In this document: positions 38,001 to 49,893 of the stretch, one piece after another
Position numbering within the stretch: the first letter of the stretch is position 1
Layout of the letters: each line of letters begins with the position of its first letter
Source: Stercorarius parasiticus
Lineage: Eukaryota; Chordata; Aves; Charadriiformes; Stercorariidae
Direction of reading: 5' to 3'
DNA length: 64,000 nt
Assembly: GCA_013396915.1 (NCBI GenBank)
Contig: VWZL01000329.1
Location: 194,450 to 258,449 of the forward strand
Notes under the pieces: model-generated
What the model saw: only the letters and a program-made list of their open reading frames with translations
What the model was told of the DNA's origin: nothing
The model's database searches: none
Translations under genes and position numbers: made by a program

Positions 38001-40779
38001 CCTCTGAGTATTCCCAGTTTCATCAGGCTGTCCTCTGGGGAGGGGGCTTGTCAAAGTTGGTATTTTTGCTGCAAGATGAAAGAAAAAATATGTAAATGAG
38101 AGGCAGAGAGAGAGAGAGGTGCAGCAGATTTACAGCTGTGATCGGCTGCCTGGCATGGAAATTCCTGGGAATGCTTTTGCCTGGAGCACGCTCAGACAAG
38201 TGGCTGTTAACCCCGGGGTCCATGGGACCCTTAAGCATCCCATGCTCCTCACAGCGGGATGTGAGGCTGAATCAGCCCTTTTCCCCAGGAAAACATGAGT
38301 GCCGCTGGCTGCTGCTGGCACTGGATGTCTCGAGAACAGTGAAACACGGGGACACGTTTCTCCCCAAGCACCAGGGAACACAGCTCCACCACTGCCCCGC
38401 ATTCCTGGTGGGCCTTGGTCCCGTGCCATTCTGGGGACCCCCATCCCTCGCTGGTGGCAGTGTAAGCATCCTCAACCGCAGCTCCTGCATGCGCTCGTTT
38501 AACATGCAGGAGCCTGTGACAGCGCTGAATCCCTCAGATGTGCTGCACAGATCTGGTGCCTTTGATTTGAGGAGTCTGAGCTTGTCCTGGTGTTTCTAAT
38601 GAGGGTGCGCTGCACAGCAATAGGATCTGGATTGCTGGCTGATGCCGTATTTCCAAACTAACAAGAAAAGGAGATCAGTCGAGGTAACTATTTGCCTTTT
38701 CAAAGCTTTGCAATCAACAAAGCACAGGTCAAAGGCAGACAGGAATAATTCTAGCCAGAGCTTGCCTATTGCCCACGCGGAGAGCATGGGGACGGCAGTC
38801 AGCGCCCAGCGCGGGGCGGTGATGGGTGATGGGTGACGGGCAGGCAGGGTGGGAGCTCCACCCCCACAGCACCTCCTGTCCCGTCTCTGTCACCCTCTCG
38901 TGCATGGCTGTTGGTGGTCAACCCGTCCTTGTGCCCCCGCTGCCGCAGCCCCTCTCCTCCCACAGGCAGGGGATGTCTCCAGCCTTGCAGCAGCTCCACT
39001 GAGAGCCCCCAGCACTGCACGGCTGCTGTCCCGGTGAGGAACTCAAACTTCCCTTCGTGGGTAAAGATCTTCCTTGGTTGCTGGTAATCACAATCAGGAC
39101 AAAGTCAAATTTTCGGGTATCTCATGGCTGGAACAGCTGGGGAGAAAGTGAGCTCAGAGGCTGCAGAAGGATCCCACTGGAACATTTCAGTGGGATAATG
39201 TGAATGTGACGGTGTCTCACAGAAGAGAAAATACTGCAGGAAAGCTGGAAAAAAACACTGAAGGAGAGCTGTAATGAAAGATGGCATTTATACTTCAAAT
39301 CATCTCCAGTTTTTCCGCTGAGAGTTTCATCAGTGCTGACACGTTCCTTCAGAACACCTCAGTGTCAGCGAGCCAGGGCTGGCGGGGGGAGGTATTTGGC
39401 CGAGAGGGTCTCGACCAGCTCCGGTGGCAGCACCAGCCGACGCTGCCCATGTGCTTTGCCCCCAGAGGAAGGGGGACGCCTCCTGCCACCCTCCCAGCCA
39501 CCCTGGTGTGCCAGCTCCTGCCCTCAGCTTCGGGGGATTGGAGCCCCCGGTGAGCAGGGCTCTGGAGACGGGGCTGTGCTGCCGGTTTGCCCAGCTCCGG
39601 TCTCATGAGTTTGTTTATCACAGGCACACGTGGGCACACGACTCCAGCACCTCCCGATCTCCCTGCCTCCTTGCTGGCCAGGGCTGAGCTCCTTTCCAGG
39701 CAGGTCTCTACCCCAGGAGTAGCTGCTCCTTTGGCTGTGACTGCAGGATCCCAGAGCTGCTAATTCCCAGCTCCGGCCTGGCTCTGCCTTTTAATCCACA
39801 CAACATCTCAAAGAATTAATTTTCAACTGCAGAGCAGCATTCAGAAATATCCCCCTGGCATCTCCCTTTTCAGTAAGTCCCAGCTTGCAAGGTCTGTGCT
39901 TAATTAGTGAATTAAATACTCCAGAGTTCAGACTGGCTTGTTGTAACTCAAGTCCTCTCATGTTGCGGCGTCCCTGAAGACAACCCCGAGCACAGAGGAC
40001 GGCACTGGGCTCATGGTGGGGCTGAGCTGGAAGCCTGGGGAGCTGATGGTGGGATGGATGCCTCTCGCCCAGACTGCACGCTGGTGTGGCCCTTGCTCCC
40101 TGCCATCGGCTTCTCGCACACCGAATTTTGGACACGTCAGGGTCAGGAGCAGGGAGTAGCCTTTCTAGGAATGGTTTTTCCCCCTCTCAGGGAGAGACAA
40201 AGATGGACTGAGTGGTCTCATATCCCCCCTCCCACCCCGCACCTGGCTCTGGCCCTGCAGCAAAGCAGGGGTGAGCAGCCCACCTGGCACTGGTGGCACT
40301 GGAGCGGTCAGTATTTTCAGGGTTCAGGGCAAGAAGGCAGTTGCAGTGACAGGGGGGATTGCATCAGCACCAAACCGAGTCCCCGTGAGGTGCCACTGTC
40401 CCTGTGGCCGGCTGCAGCCTGGGGCTGGGCTCCGTGGCCACACTGACCCATGGTGCAGAGCTGCTCAGCCAGTGGTTCACTCGGCCACAGTGACAGAGCC
40501 ACAGCCCCACGGGGAGAAACAGGTGACCTAGGGCAGATGGGGACTTTCCTGGGACCCAGACTCCACTCTGAGGGCAGGGGAAGGTGCAAAGCGGCGGCGG
40601 CACAGCTCTGGGCACTGTGTTTGCCAAGCCAAGCCGGCAGAAGAGCGGAAAGCAAAGGGCAGGCAACTCACAGGACCCATGGAGTGAAACACGGGCGACT
40701 CAGATCCAGCAATTTTAAAAAGCATCCATCACAGCTGAGCAGTCTGAACTCTGGCCCCAGCGAAGGCCACTTCTTCATG
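35058..40779. other. Gene-free stretch, mixed composition
   Basis: AT-rich islands occur at about 35230-35770, 36090-36220, 37290-37400 and 38600-38770. An (AG)7 microsatellite lies at 38105-38118 and a 9-bp inverted repeat at 39171-39196. The rest is GC-rich unique sequence with compositional open frames only. No exon, RNA gene or further CR1 copy is recognised. Confidence 0.6.
39171..39196. repeat. Perfect 9-bp inverted repeat with 8-nt loop
   Basis: ATCCCACTG, loop GAACATTT, then CAGTGGGAT. It sits in purine-rich unique sequence and has no known role. Confidence 0.75.
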
Positions 40780-42344
40780 AGTAATCACTAGGTATAAGTA
40801 CAGCACATTAATAATGCACATATTGATTGGCTCCAATGCTGCGCCACATACGTGCTCAAATCAATAATCCTGCTTAAGTACATATACCACAAAACTTTCA
40901 AGAAATACCACCCCTACACTTTAGCACAACACCGGGCTGTCACCTCCTAAATTTATTAATTGACAATGCTCCCATTGCACCCACCTCCAGCCCTGGCCCT
41001 TCCTGCACCGGCAGCGACCCCCCGCCTCTGCCCCCGCTGCTGGCACCAGCCCCTGCGTGAGCGTGACACTGCCTGCGAGCCCGGCCTTGCCCCCAGTCCA
41101 GGGGAAAGGAGCCCACCGGTCAGACCCTGAGCCCAGGGACATGGAGGGGAGCAGGAGTGGGGTGCGGGGGCACATTTCCAGGTGCAAAGCGTGTGACATG
41201 CTTAAACACAGACACAAACAGCCGCGCTGTTGGGAGCAGTGGCTGAGATTAGCTCCGTGGACCACATAGTTCAACAGTTTATTTCAGGGCTGTTAAACAC
41301 TGTTTTACATATTTATTAAATTGGAGACAGTTTCTTCCCACGAAAGTGTATCAGTGATTACTCTGCCTGACAAGCAGCTGCCGTCGGCTGGAAGCGGCGT
41401 CTGACTTGCAGCACTTGCGTTTTCTGTATTACCCTGCGATGCTGCTGCTCAAGCAACAGCCAGGAACGCTCGGAAGCAATGGCTGAAGGGAAGATTTAGG
41501 AAAAAAAACCCCATCACGATGATCCCGGCACCAGGGTGCTGTATTCTGCATGCCCGCCATGGCACCTCTGATTGATGAGCCCTGCACTTCACTCCAATCT
41601 GTTCAGAGTTAGGCAATGGCAATCATTTTTTTTCAAGCCTTGTCATATATAAAAGCAATTGAGTCAGCAGGCACCAATTGTCTGGCACAAGAAGAGATTA
41701 TATTTTTACAAAGTTTTGCAGAAGGTCCATAAAAGTTTGTTCTTTCTTTAAAAAATAAATACAGATATGTCAACACCCCTCTGAAAAAAAAAAAAAAACA
41801 GAAAAAACTTAAACTTGCAAATTGAAAGATTATGTTGCAGAAGATGTGCTTAAAGAGCCTTTTTATTGCTCGTATTAAATGACAGGGATTTTACGTGTAA
41901 ACTGTGTTTCAGGCTAATGCCTTTGGAAAACGGGGAATTTCCCTGATAGTTCCAGTCCCAGATTATGGAAACACTGCCATTGCTGTATGCTGTCTCCCAC
42001 AGAGGAGAGCAGACGGGTCCTTCTGCCTCGGGTGCCTGAGAACAAGTGCTGGGGCTCTGTTGGGGTCCCCCCCGCTGCCCCGGGCATCGGGACTGGTGAT
42101 GCTCAGTCCGGCAGGGCTGGGGGAGCTGCAAAGCTGCTGGTGCCACCCAGTTTGGTGACAATGGCCAGCAATCGGGGACAGACAGCCAGAGGTAGAGCTG
42201 GGGTTGGCACTGTGGTGGCACTGCGATGCCCTGGATCCATAGGGAGTCCCCTCAGCCCCTCGTGGAGGGATGGGCTGGGATTTCCACTGGAGATTGGAGC
42301 AAGAGCCAAGAGGGAGAGCATTGCTGCTTGGCAGGCACTGTGCC
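40780..42344. other. Long AT-rich region, candidate regulatory elements
   Basis: Two AT-rich islands (about 40780-40970 and 41270-41960) flank a GC-rich patch. They hold ATTAATAATGC, AATTTATTAATTG, TTTATTAAATTGG and a TGTCATATATAAAAGC segment. A run of 15 A at 41784-41798 follows an AATAAA (41754-41759) by 24 bases. No coding signal is found in the AT-rich parts. Confidence 0.45.
41754..41798 (+). repeat. AATAAA followed by poly(A) tract, retrocopy-like 3' end
   Basis: An AATAAA hexamer, 24 bases of unique sequence and then A15 look like the 3' end of a reverse-transcribed mRNA. The upstream 150 bases are AT-rich and show no recognisable coding remnant. I cannot delimit a target-site duplication, so simple poly(A) expansion is equally possible. 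Confidence 0.25.
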
Positions 42345-42414
42345 CAGCAGCTCCCAGCAGCTCCTAGTAGCTCCCAGTAACTCCCAGTAGCGCCCAGTAG
42401 TGCCCAGCAGCACC
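42345..42414. repeat. 10-bp minisatellite, 7 units
   Basis: Seven exact-length 10-bp units of the form CAGYARCTCC (CAGCAGCTCC, TAGTAGCTCC, CAGTAACTCC, CAGTAGCGCC and others) lie in tandem. The period is close to one DNA helical turn, so the AG steps recur on one face. It is non-coding simple sequence. Confidence 0.93.
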
Positions 42415-45400
42415 CTGCTCCTGCCCCAGAGGACCTGCCCTGCTCTGCCGTGCCGGTCCCGCCGGGGCCCGTGGCTGCCGGCGTCGGTTCATTACCGCTG
42501 GTCGCTCAGCGGTTGTTGGAGCTGTAGGAAACGCCAACATGAATCTACAGCTATGGATTTTTTTTTGACAGAAGCTGACCCCTTGGGATTGCTGTTCATT
42601 ACGTGTTCAAGAAGGAGCTACTGTAGTTATAGCAAATCTTTTTATAATGATCTTTCATTGTAGATGTAGAGTATTAATTATCAGAGGGTATTAAAAAAAG
42701 CATTAGCCCTCTGACCCCTGGAGATGCACACGGGCTTTTCAAAGTGTCTCCCGCAGATCTATCGGGGCCGCTGGCTGTTCATCAGGGCAGGGATGGGTGA
42801 TGCAGGTAATGGGCGCCGGCACCTCTCGTTTGTGGAGCTGAGCCTCCATGCTGGGGAGGGGGGGAGGCCCATTGCTGCCGGCAGCCCCTTGCCCTGCGTG
42901 GATCCTGTGGGATGCCCCCACTCCCCTGCCGCGCCGCAGACAAAATCTACCCAGGGGAAGACACCGCCGAGCCCAGGCACCCTCCCTGCTCTTCTGCTCT
43001 GGGATGGAGGTGATGGGCACCGTGGGGCTGGGACTGCTCCGACTGTGGAGGAGCAGCCGGGTGCCCCCCTCGGCCCCCAGCTGCCTGCGGCACATGGCTC
43101 CGGTGGTGCCAGAGTACCGCTGGCAGCCCCGCACACCTCCCACCTGGACATGCTCATTCTGTGCTTGAAATGCATGTTAAAAATTTGTTTTCGCCTTCAT
43201 TAATGCTGGAATTTATTGCAGAAGAGAGAATTTCTTTATTTTAAAAAACCTATAGGTGGAACGCAAGCAAATTGCTAGCTTTTACTAGCATATAAACTGG
43301 GAAAAACCTTTGAGATACATCTACATTACACTAAACTGCATCCATAATTCATACCTAAAGGAGAAATTTTTAGCTCCCTTGGAGGTTTGCTGGTATCTAT
43401 TATTGATGGGACCATGTTAGGCAACAATAGGCTCCCTTTTATTCACACGCCATTTACTGGTTGAGTCAGGCTGCAGCACCTCCGCTCAGCAGCGTGAGCT
43501 CTCAATTAGATTTTTGCAAGGATTTGGAAGGGATTTAGTTAAGAAGCTGGAGTGATGTGGACTGAGTGATTTGGGAGAGTATTTCTAGAGGGATTCCCAC
43601 TCGCCGTGGTTAATCAATAGATCAGGAATGTGAAAGACACTCAGAACAATTAGTTTCTATTTAGATCTCCAAGAGACGCATTTGCTCAGCAAAACTCTGG
43701 GGATACAAGCATCTTCTGAACTGGGAATGCCGTAATCCGTTAATCGTGGTGACAGGAGGGACGGTGGCCTGCAGTGGAGCGGAGAGGCTCAGGGCAGAAT
43801 CGCTGAGCGTTTAACTGTGCATAATGCAGGCAGGTCTCAGCTCCCAGCCTGGCAAGTAATTACCGCCCTGATTGCACCATTTGCAGATCTTCCAGAGCCA
43901 TCTGGATGAAGCCCAAGTGCTGTAGGGAGCAATTGTCCCTTCTGTCCCCGGGTTTCGGGCTGCCGGGGGTCGCTGGATGCCAGCATCTCCCTCCCGGGAG
44001 CTGCCTGGTCGGCACCCGGACCTGGGGCTGCTGGGGAGCCCAGAGCTGCCGAGAGCCCATGGCTGGGAGCTGCTGGGCTTTCTGGTGGGGTCACAGCCAT
44101 CCCCCACGCCTGCCACGCACGATGACCCCATGGGGTGAGGATGCACCAGCCCTGCACCCCTCGGAGTGGTCCAAAAAGTCTGGGGAGGGATTGCACAGAC
44201 TCCAAGCTAGGAGCATTGGCACTGACAACCCCACCCCCTCTCTCCCTCCTTTCCCAAACATGAAATTTAGCCAAAACATTCCTAAAGCAGCTCTGGGGCT
44301 GGCAAAGAAGAAGATGGATGGTTTGTGAGAATGCCTGCAAAATTTGGTTTTCTTCTGAAAATTTTTGAGATTTTTTTTTTTTTTAAAGTCAGTCAAAAAT
44401 AAAAATCAAACCAATATTGAAATGTGCCCCACCATTACGGGGCACCTCGTCTCCACTGACAGAAATGGGGCAACTCTGGCCCATGCGAGCCAAGGCAGGG
44501 ACAGGGCAGGGGGGACAGTGCCCCAGGTGGTCCCATGGCCAGGGCCGAGCTGTGCTGTAGGACACTGAAATCCTTACTCCAGTGCTTGGGTGAAAGGGAA
44601 AGTTTGGAGAGAGAAGAGCAACCGACAGCAGTTCCCATCGTGATTATAAATTAAGGAAATGTGTCTAGCACATGCACGTATTTACACAGCACATAGCAGT
44701 TTGCTTAAATCTAAGATAAAGGTTGCTGTTAACATAAAAATCCCATCCTTCCCAACCCATCAATTCTGAATTGAATTAGATCGAGGAACCACAATGCAAA
44801 TCTCAGGGCTACAAATCTCGCTGACAATATGCTTTGTTCCACAGACAAATGCAAAGCCAAGTATAAAACCACACAATGGTCCTTATCTGACAGATTTTCC
44901 TTTGATTAGCTTTTAATTGCTCGTTAAGATTTGGGTGGTTTATGTCTTTTCTGCGTGGCAGAGGAGCAGCATCCCTGCCGGGCTATGGTGATGTCCAGCC
45001 AAGAAGCCCTGGCTCCTCCCGGGAGCTGGGAGAGCTCTGCCCTCTCAGCCCTCCTCGGGTGCTGCCTCCTCCTTGGGTGCTGCTCTCCATTTCGGGTGCC
45101 GCTCTCCGTATCGCCCCCTCCCCGCTTTATTTCAGTGTTGGTTAGGGGTAGTCGGCGAGGACGGGAACAAATGATCGCTGAAGGAGCTGCAAAACAAAAT
45201 CTTTCTGGAACAAAAACACATCAATCGTGGCTCGGAGCCAAGGTAGTTATTGCAGAATTTCCCCGGCATTACCCAGATCTGAGGGATTATGATTTGCCTC
45301 CGTTTGCTGTCTCAGCCGGAGCCCGGCGCTCAGTGCTGGGGCAGAGCTGGCACCGTCTCTGTGCTCGGCAGAGGTCTCCCGGCGGCTCTCTCGGCACCCA

Positions 45401-46165
45401 CCCTGCCCGGGTGAGCCAGACCCTCCGGGATGCTGCGGCTGCTGGCCGGGGGATGCAGGCACCGGCTGCCCGGCTCTGGGTGTGCAGGCAGGGCACCCCT
45501 CCGTGCCACCCTCGCAAGCTGCAGGGAGGCGGATGCTCATTTCCTCCCCCCTCCTAGAGCGAGCGCCAGGATTAGCAGAGACTGCGCATGGCAGGGGTCT
45601 CCTGTTGTTGTTTATGAGAGGTTTGCATGAAATTTTAGGATTTACAAAGTAGTCATATCATTTAATCCTCTTTAATGAGGTTTGGGGATTTATGGGCCAG
45701 ACATATTCATTTGCAGCTCGCACAATTAACCTTGGTTAACCTATAAAGAAAACTTCAGGATAAGTTTGACTTCATCAATTATTAAAGCCGGGGATTGGAA
45801 GAGTGGCAGGCAGCCCGCCGTGCCCCGGCTCGCTCACGCTATTAAGTATCATGTACAGAGGAGCCAACAGCATCCTGAGCACTAGGAGCAGTCCTGCCTC
45901 CCAGCCTTGTACGTGCTTGTGTACACTCCTTCTCTGACAGTTTATCCAGGGATTAAGCATCTGTGCTGAGCTGTGGCAGAGCTCGGCAGCGCTGCTGGGC
46001 CAGGAGCAGTGTTTGCTTGCACAGTGTAACCCTTCCATGGGGCTCAGCGCCGGGTCCGTGGGCAGCTGCTCCTCTCCTCCTGAAGAGGAGCAACAGGCTG
46101 CCTGGCCGCACTCTGCTCTTCAGATGGGCCTCTTCAGATGCTCCCCACACAGCCCTGGGTCCACA
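42415..46165. other. Gene-free stretch with three AT-rich islands
   Basis: AT-rich islands lie at about 42530-42720, 43150-43900 and 44640-44960, with a smaller one at 45600-45800. A T14 run sits at 44371-44384. GC-rich segments between them (42740-43140, 43910-44330, 44960-45560) carry only compositional open frames. No exon, RNA gene or mobile element is recognised. Confidence 0.55.
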
Positions 46166-46436
46166 GTTCCCTGTGCCCCCATGGCTTCCCCTGCCCCCAT
46201 GCCTCCCTGTGCCCCTGTGGCTTCCCCTGCCCCCATGGCTTCCCCTGCCCCCATGGCTCCCCATGCCCCCATGGCTCCCTGTGCCCTCACGGCTCCCTGT
46301 TGCCTCTATGGCTCCCCGTGCCCCCACACCTCCCTGTGCCCCCATGGCTCCCCGTGCCTCTATGGCTCCCCATGCCCTCATGGCTTCCCCTGCCCCCAAG
46401 GCTCCCTGTGCCCTCATGGCTCCCTGTGCCCCCACA
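46166..46436. repeat. 18-bp minisatellite, 15 units, open in many frames
   Basis: Fifteen units of about 18 bp (one has 19) of the form GCTCCCYRTGCCCCCATG run without interruption. Because 18 is a multiple of three, stop codons are absent from several frames on both strands. This produces the Ala/Pro/Met-rich plus-strand frames and a Gly/Arg/Ser-rich minus-strand frame. No start context, splice site or flanking domain supports translation. Confidence 0.93.
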
Positions 46437-49400
46437 TCTCTCCTGCAGCCACGGGGGTGCTCCCCACACCAGGGCCATGCTCAGACAGATGCCACAGCGG
46501 GGTTGGCCACACTGCTGGGAAAGGAGCCGAACTGGGGTGAAACCCACCCAGGACCCCCAGTGGACATCGCTGTGCAGATGGAAGCGCTTCACGAAGACAG
46601 CAGTGATGGCACAGGACATTTGACTGCCACCTGTGTGGGAAGGCAGTGAGACCTCCTTTCCTGGGAACACCAGTGATGCAGGGCACAGATGGCGCAGGGT
46701 CTGGGGTGGCGGGAGCAGCACCTTGTCCTGGCCCCCAACTTTGTTGTGGCACTGATGGCCCTGCAGAGCCACACGGAGCTCTTGAGCACAAGGGGGTCCC
46801 CATGCCAGGGGCTGTGCACCCCAGGCTCCTCCGCCTCCAGCCCCCAGCAGTGCTCATGCTGGCGTCAGCAGTTCGGGCAGCGCAGCCGGTGTCTCGGCCG
46901 GCACCCAAGGCACTGGGAGGCCAAAGCAAACCAGCGGCACACCATGGCACAGTGAGGCACGTGTGAGGGAAGAGCCCTCAGCACGAGAGGGAACACCTGG
47001 GCAGTGTCCCCAGCCAGTGGTGACATCTGGGCAGTGCTGCCAGCCTTTTAAGGTTCTCGTAATTCCACAATAAATCAGTATGGTAATTTCTCTCCGCAAT
47101 AAAGCCCCTATTCCCATCGCAAGCTCTCATAACCGGCACCTCGATCTTTCTGTGCTCTTTGCTTTTTATTACCTTTCAATGACTTAAGCCCCTGAACTGA
47201 ATAACTTCATCAAGGTGTCAACCTAAACAGATTTTTCCCTATAATGGCCCAACTCTCACAGGTTCTTAATGAAAAATATTGATTCCGAAGGATTAGTTGC
47301 AGATTTATGTGGTGGATGCTGATCCCTCTGTCACCTGATACCTTATCAGTGGATGAAGGAACTGATCCTCCCCGCATGGTTTTAAAAAAGCAATCACAGA
47401 CTGTGTCAAGCAGGAGCTTATTCCCAGAGAAATGCATATAATGCTGTGTCTGGATCAGATACGATGCTTAACAGATAGCTAATAGCGGGGGCTGAGGAAC
47501 TGCCAGCGTGGCCAGGCCAGTTTGAATCTCCCTGCCTGGTGTGGAAGAGCAGAGCTGGCCTTGCTGGTCCCACTCCCGGGGGGCATGGCATGGCCCCGGG
47601 CGCAGGGGGGCAGGGTCCCGTGGTGGCTGTCTCTGCCGTCCCTCTGCTCCAGTTCCTTGCCAGCCTGGCAGGGCACATCTGCTCCCAGGAAGAACAGATC
47701 TGAGCAGCAGCTCACAGAACTGCAAAACCAGCACTCCAGGCAGCCCCAGGTGGCATGACTTTGCTGGGTCTCAGCACAACCCATGCAGTCATGCTCTCCT
47801 GTTGCTCTGCAGCCCCAGAGCTGCTGGCACGGCACCACAAACAGCCCCGTGTTCCTCATTTCCCCCCTTCCTTCTGGGAAGAGGGTGGGACTGGTCCTTA
47901 ACATCCCAGCCAACCCCTCTGCTCTCCAGAGAACCCCGTTAGAGCTTCTTTGATGTCATCTAAAGGAGAGTCTGACATGCATGAACGGGCTGCTTGTGCC
48001 AGGTGAAGGAGAAGCAGTGTCCACAAGGGTGGGAGCTCCTTGATGCTGTGTGGGGCTCACCTTGCTGGCCACTGCCAGCCACGAGCGTCCCACACTGTAG
48101 CCCTTGGTCCCAGCCAGGCACCTTCCTTGGGCTGGATGACTCTGGGGCCATCCTGCCTCCTGCTCTGGGCTGCAGAGGAGACTTAACACATGGAGAAACT
48201 CCCGAGCTGGAGCAAGTTTCCCCCCGGGTGGCTGGGGGGCTGGTGGGCAGTGCTGTGTGTGCAGGCCAGCAATGGAAAGACGCTGGCACAGCCCCAAACC
48301 CATCCTACATGGCTCGCCAGCAGCTCCGGGTTGATCATTTGCTCTAAAGACTGTCACGAGCTCCAGTCTACGAGCCGGCAGATCATATGGCACATCAGTG
48401 GTGACGAGCGGATGCTCTGCCAGCAAAGTCTCGGCCGTGCCACGCTGTGCCCATGCACCAACAGCACCCTGGAAGGTCCTGCCAGCTCCCTCAGAGGCTC
48501 CCGAGTCCAGGGGCACCCAGGCTGCCAGGGACTCTCCCAGCACCCATGGGGACAGCCTGTGGCCACCCTGCCAGCGGGTCCCAGGGCAGGGACTGGCCCC
48601 CCTGGTCCCCTGGGAGCAGGTAATCAGGTCTGTGGGGCTTTTGGGTGTGTGCAGGGGAGCAGACACTGGCAGCAACGGCATTTAGTGGCAGCCACACATC
48701 CGATTGTTAATCTTTTTTCCCTCCCTTCAGAAACTTGCAGCTGAAATTAATACATAAATTACAGCCCAGAGTGAGGCGTTATAAATAATAGCAGAAGGGC
48801 TTTGATTATTTACATTTTTATGGAATCTGAACTGATCAAATACATAGAAGTCACCACGCACATGGGAGAATTATGTCATGTTCAGACATGATTTAAAGGC
48901 CGCGCAAGAGGGACCCCTCCACAAGAAGCGATCAGGCGAGGCTGGTCACCCAGACCAGATGAGCAATGTACAAACACCACAAAATGAATCCAGCCCTTCG
49001 AAAACTTCAGAAAGAGAAGAGAAAGCAATGACTGCCCATGACACCAGCCCCTCAAACACCCCTTTGTCTCCCCGCCGCTCGCTGGGTGCAGTAATGAATG
49101 TTTTGGCAACAGCCTTGCTCAAAATCTAATAAAATTATTCAGGATTTTGTGAGGAGCCTTGGAAATAGAGGCTGTCCTACAGCAGCAGCATGCGACTATG
49201 GCAGCAGAGCTCTGCGTTTTGGGTTGATTTAAAACCTCATTCGTTTTTCATTAGCTCAGAATTGCTGCAGACGAAGGTTCATTTTTACTACGTGCATGGA
49301 ACGCGAACGAAAATCGGGATTTTGTTTCTTCCATTTACCTAGTGTACGAAGTCACCCGATTTAAGGATGAAAGGAGTTATTTACTTCCAATTACCTAAAC

Positions 49401-49700
49401 ATGACTGAGAGCAGGTATATCCCTTTCTCGCTGTCAAATGACTTCCATATCGCTCATGCCGATAGACTGTTCACCCTGCTGCCCACAGCCGGTCCTGCCG
49501 GGCAGCGCTGCCTGTAGCCGGAGCTCACCTCCACCACCAGGTCTCTGCTCACACCCCAAGGGCGCTGGGGACAGAGATGTTCCTGCTCCTCCCTGCCTGG
49601 CAGGGCCCTTGGTGGATGGGCTCAGCATCGTCCTGAGCAGCACAGCGTTCCTGGGTCGAGGCAGTCCAGTCCGCTGGCCAGGTGGGTAGGCCAGGAGGAG
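46437..49700. other. Gene-free stretch with two AT-rich islands
   Basis: GC-rich sequence at 46440-47030 and 47480-48680 alternates with AT-rich islands at about 47040-47470 and 48690-49440. The second is rich in TAAT cores (AATTAATACATAAATTAC, ATTATTTACATTTTTATGG, TCTAATAAAATTATTC). No coding exon or mobile element is recognised. Confidence 0.55.
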
Positions 49701-49893
49701 GGATGTGATCCGCCTGCCCCAGAGGGATGCGATCCACCTGCTCTGGAAGGATGCGATCCGCCTCCTCCAGGGGGATGCGATCCACCTGCTCCGGAGCAAT
49801 GTGATCCACCTGTTCGAGGACAGATGTGATCCACCTACCCTGGGGGGATGCAATCCACCTGCTCTGGAGGGATGTGATCTGCCCTTGCCTAGG
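49701..49893. repeat. 24-bp minisatellite, 8 units, each with a GATC/AATC core
   Basis: Eight units of about 24 bp (one has 25) of the form GGATGYGATCCACCTGCTCYRGAG lie in tandem. Seven carry GATC and one AATC. The unit length is a multiple of three, so long repetitive frames (SRWIAS-, GGSHPS-like) open on the minus strand. They are not supported as protein. Confidence 0.93.

Noticed and set aside
45963..46649. 228-codon plus-strand Ala/Pro-rich frame
   Set aside because: It exists because of the 18-bp minisatellite, with three overlapping frames equally open.
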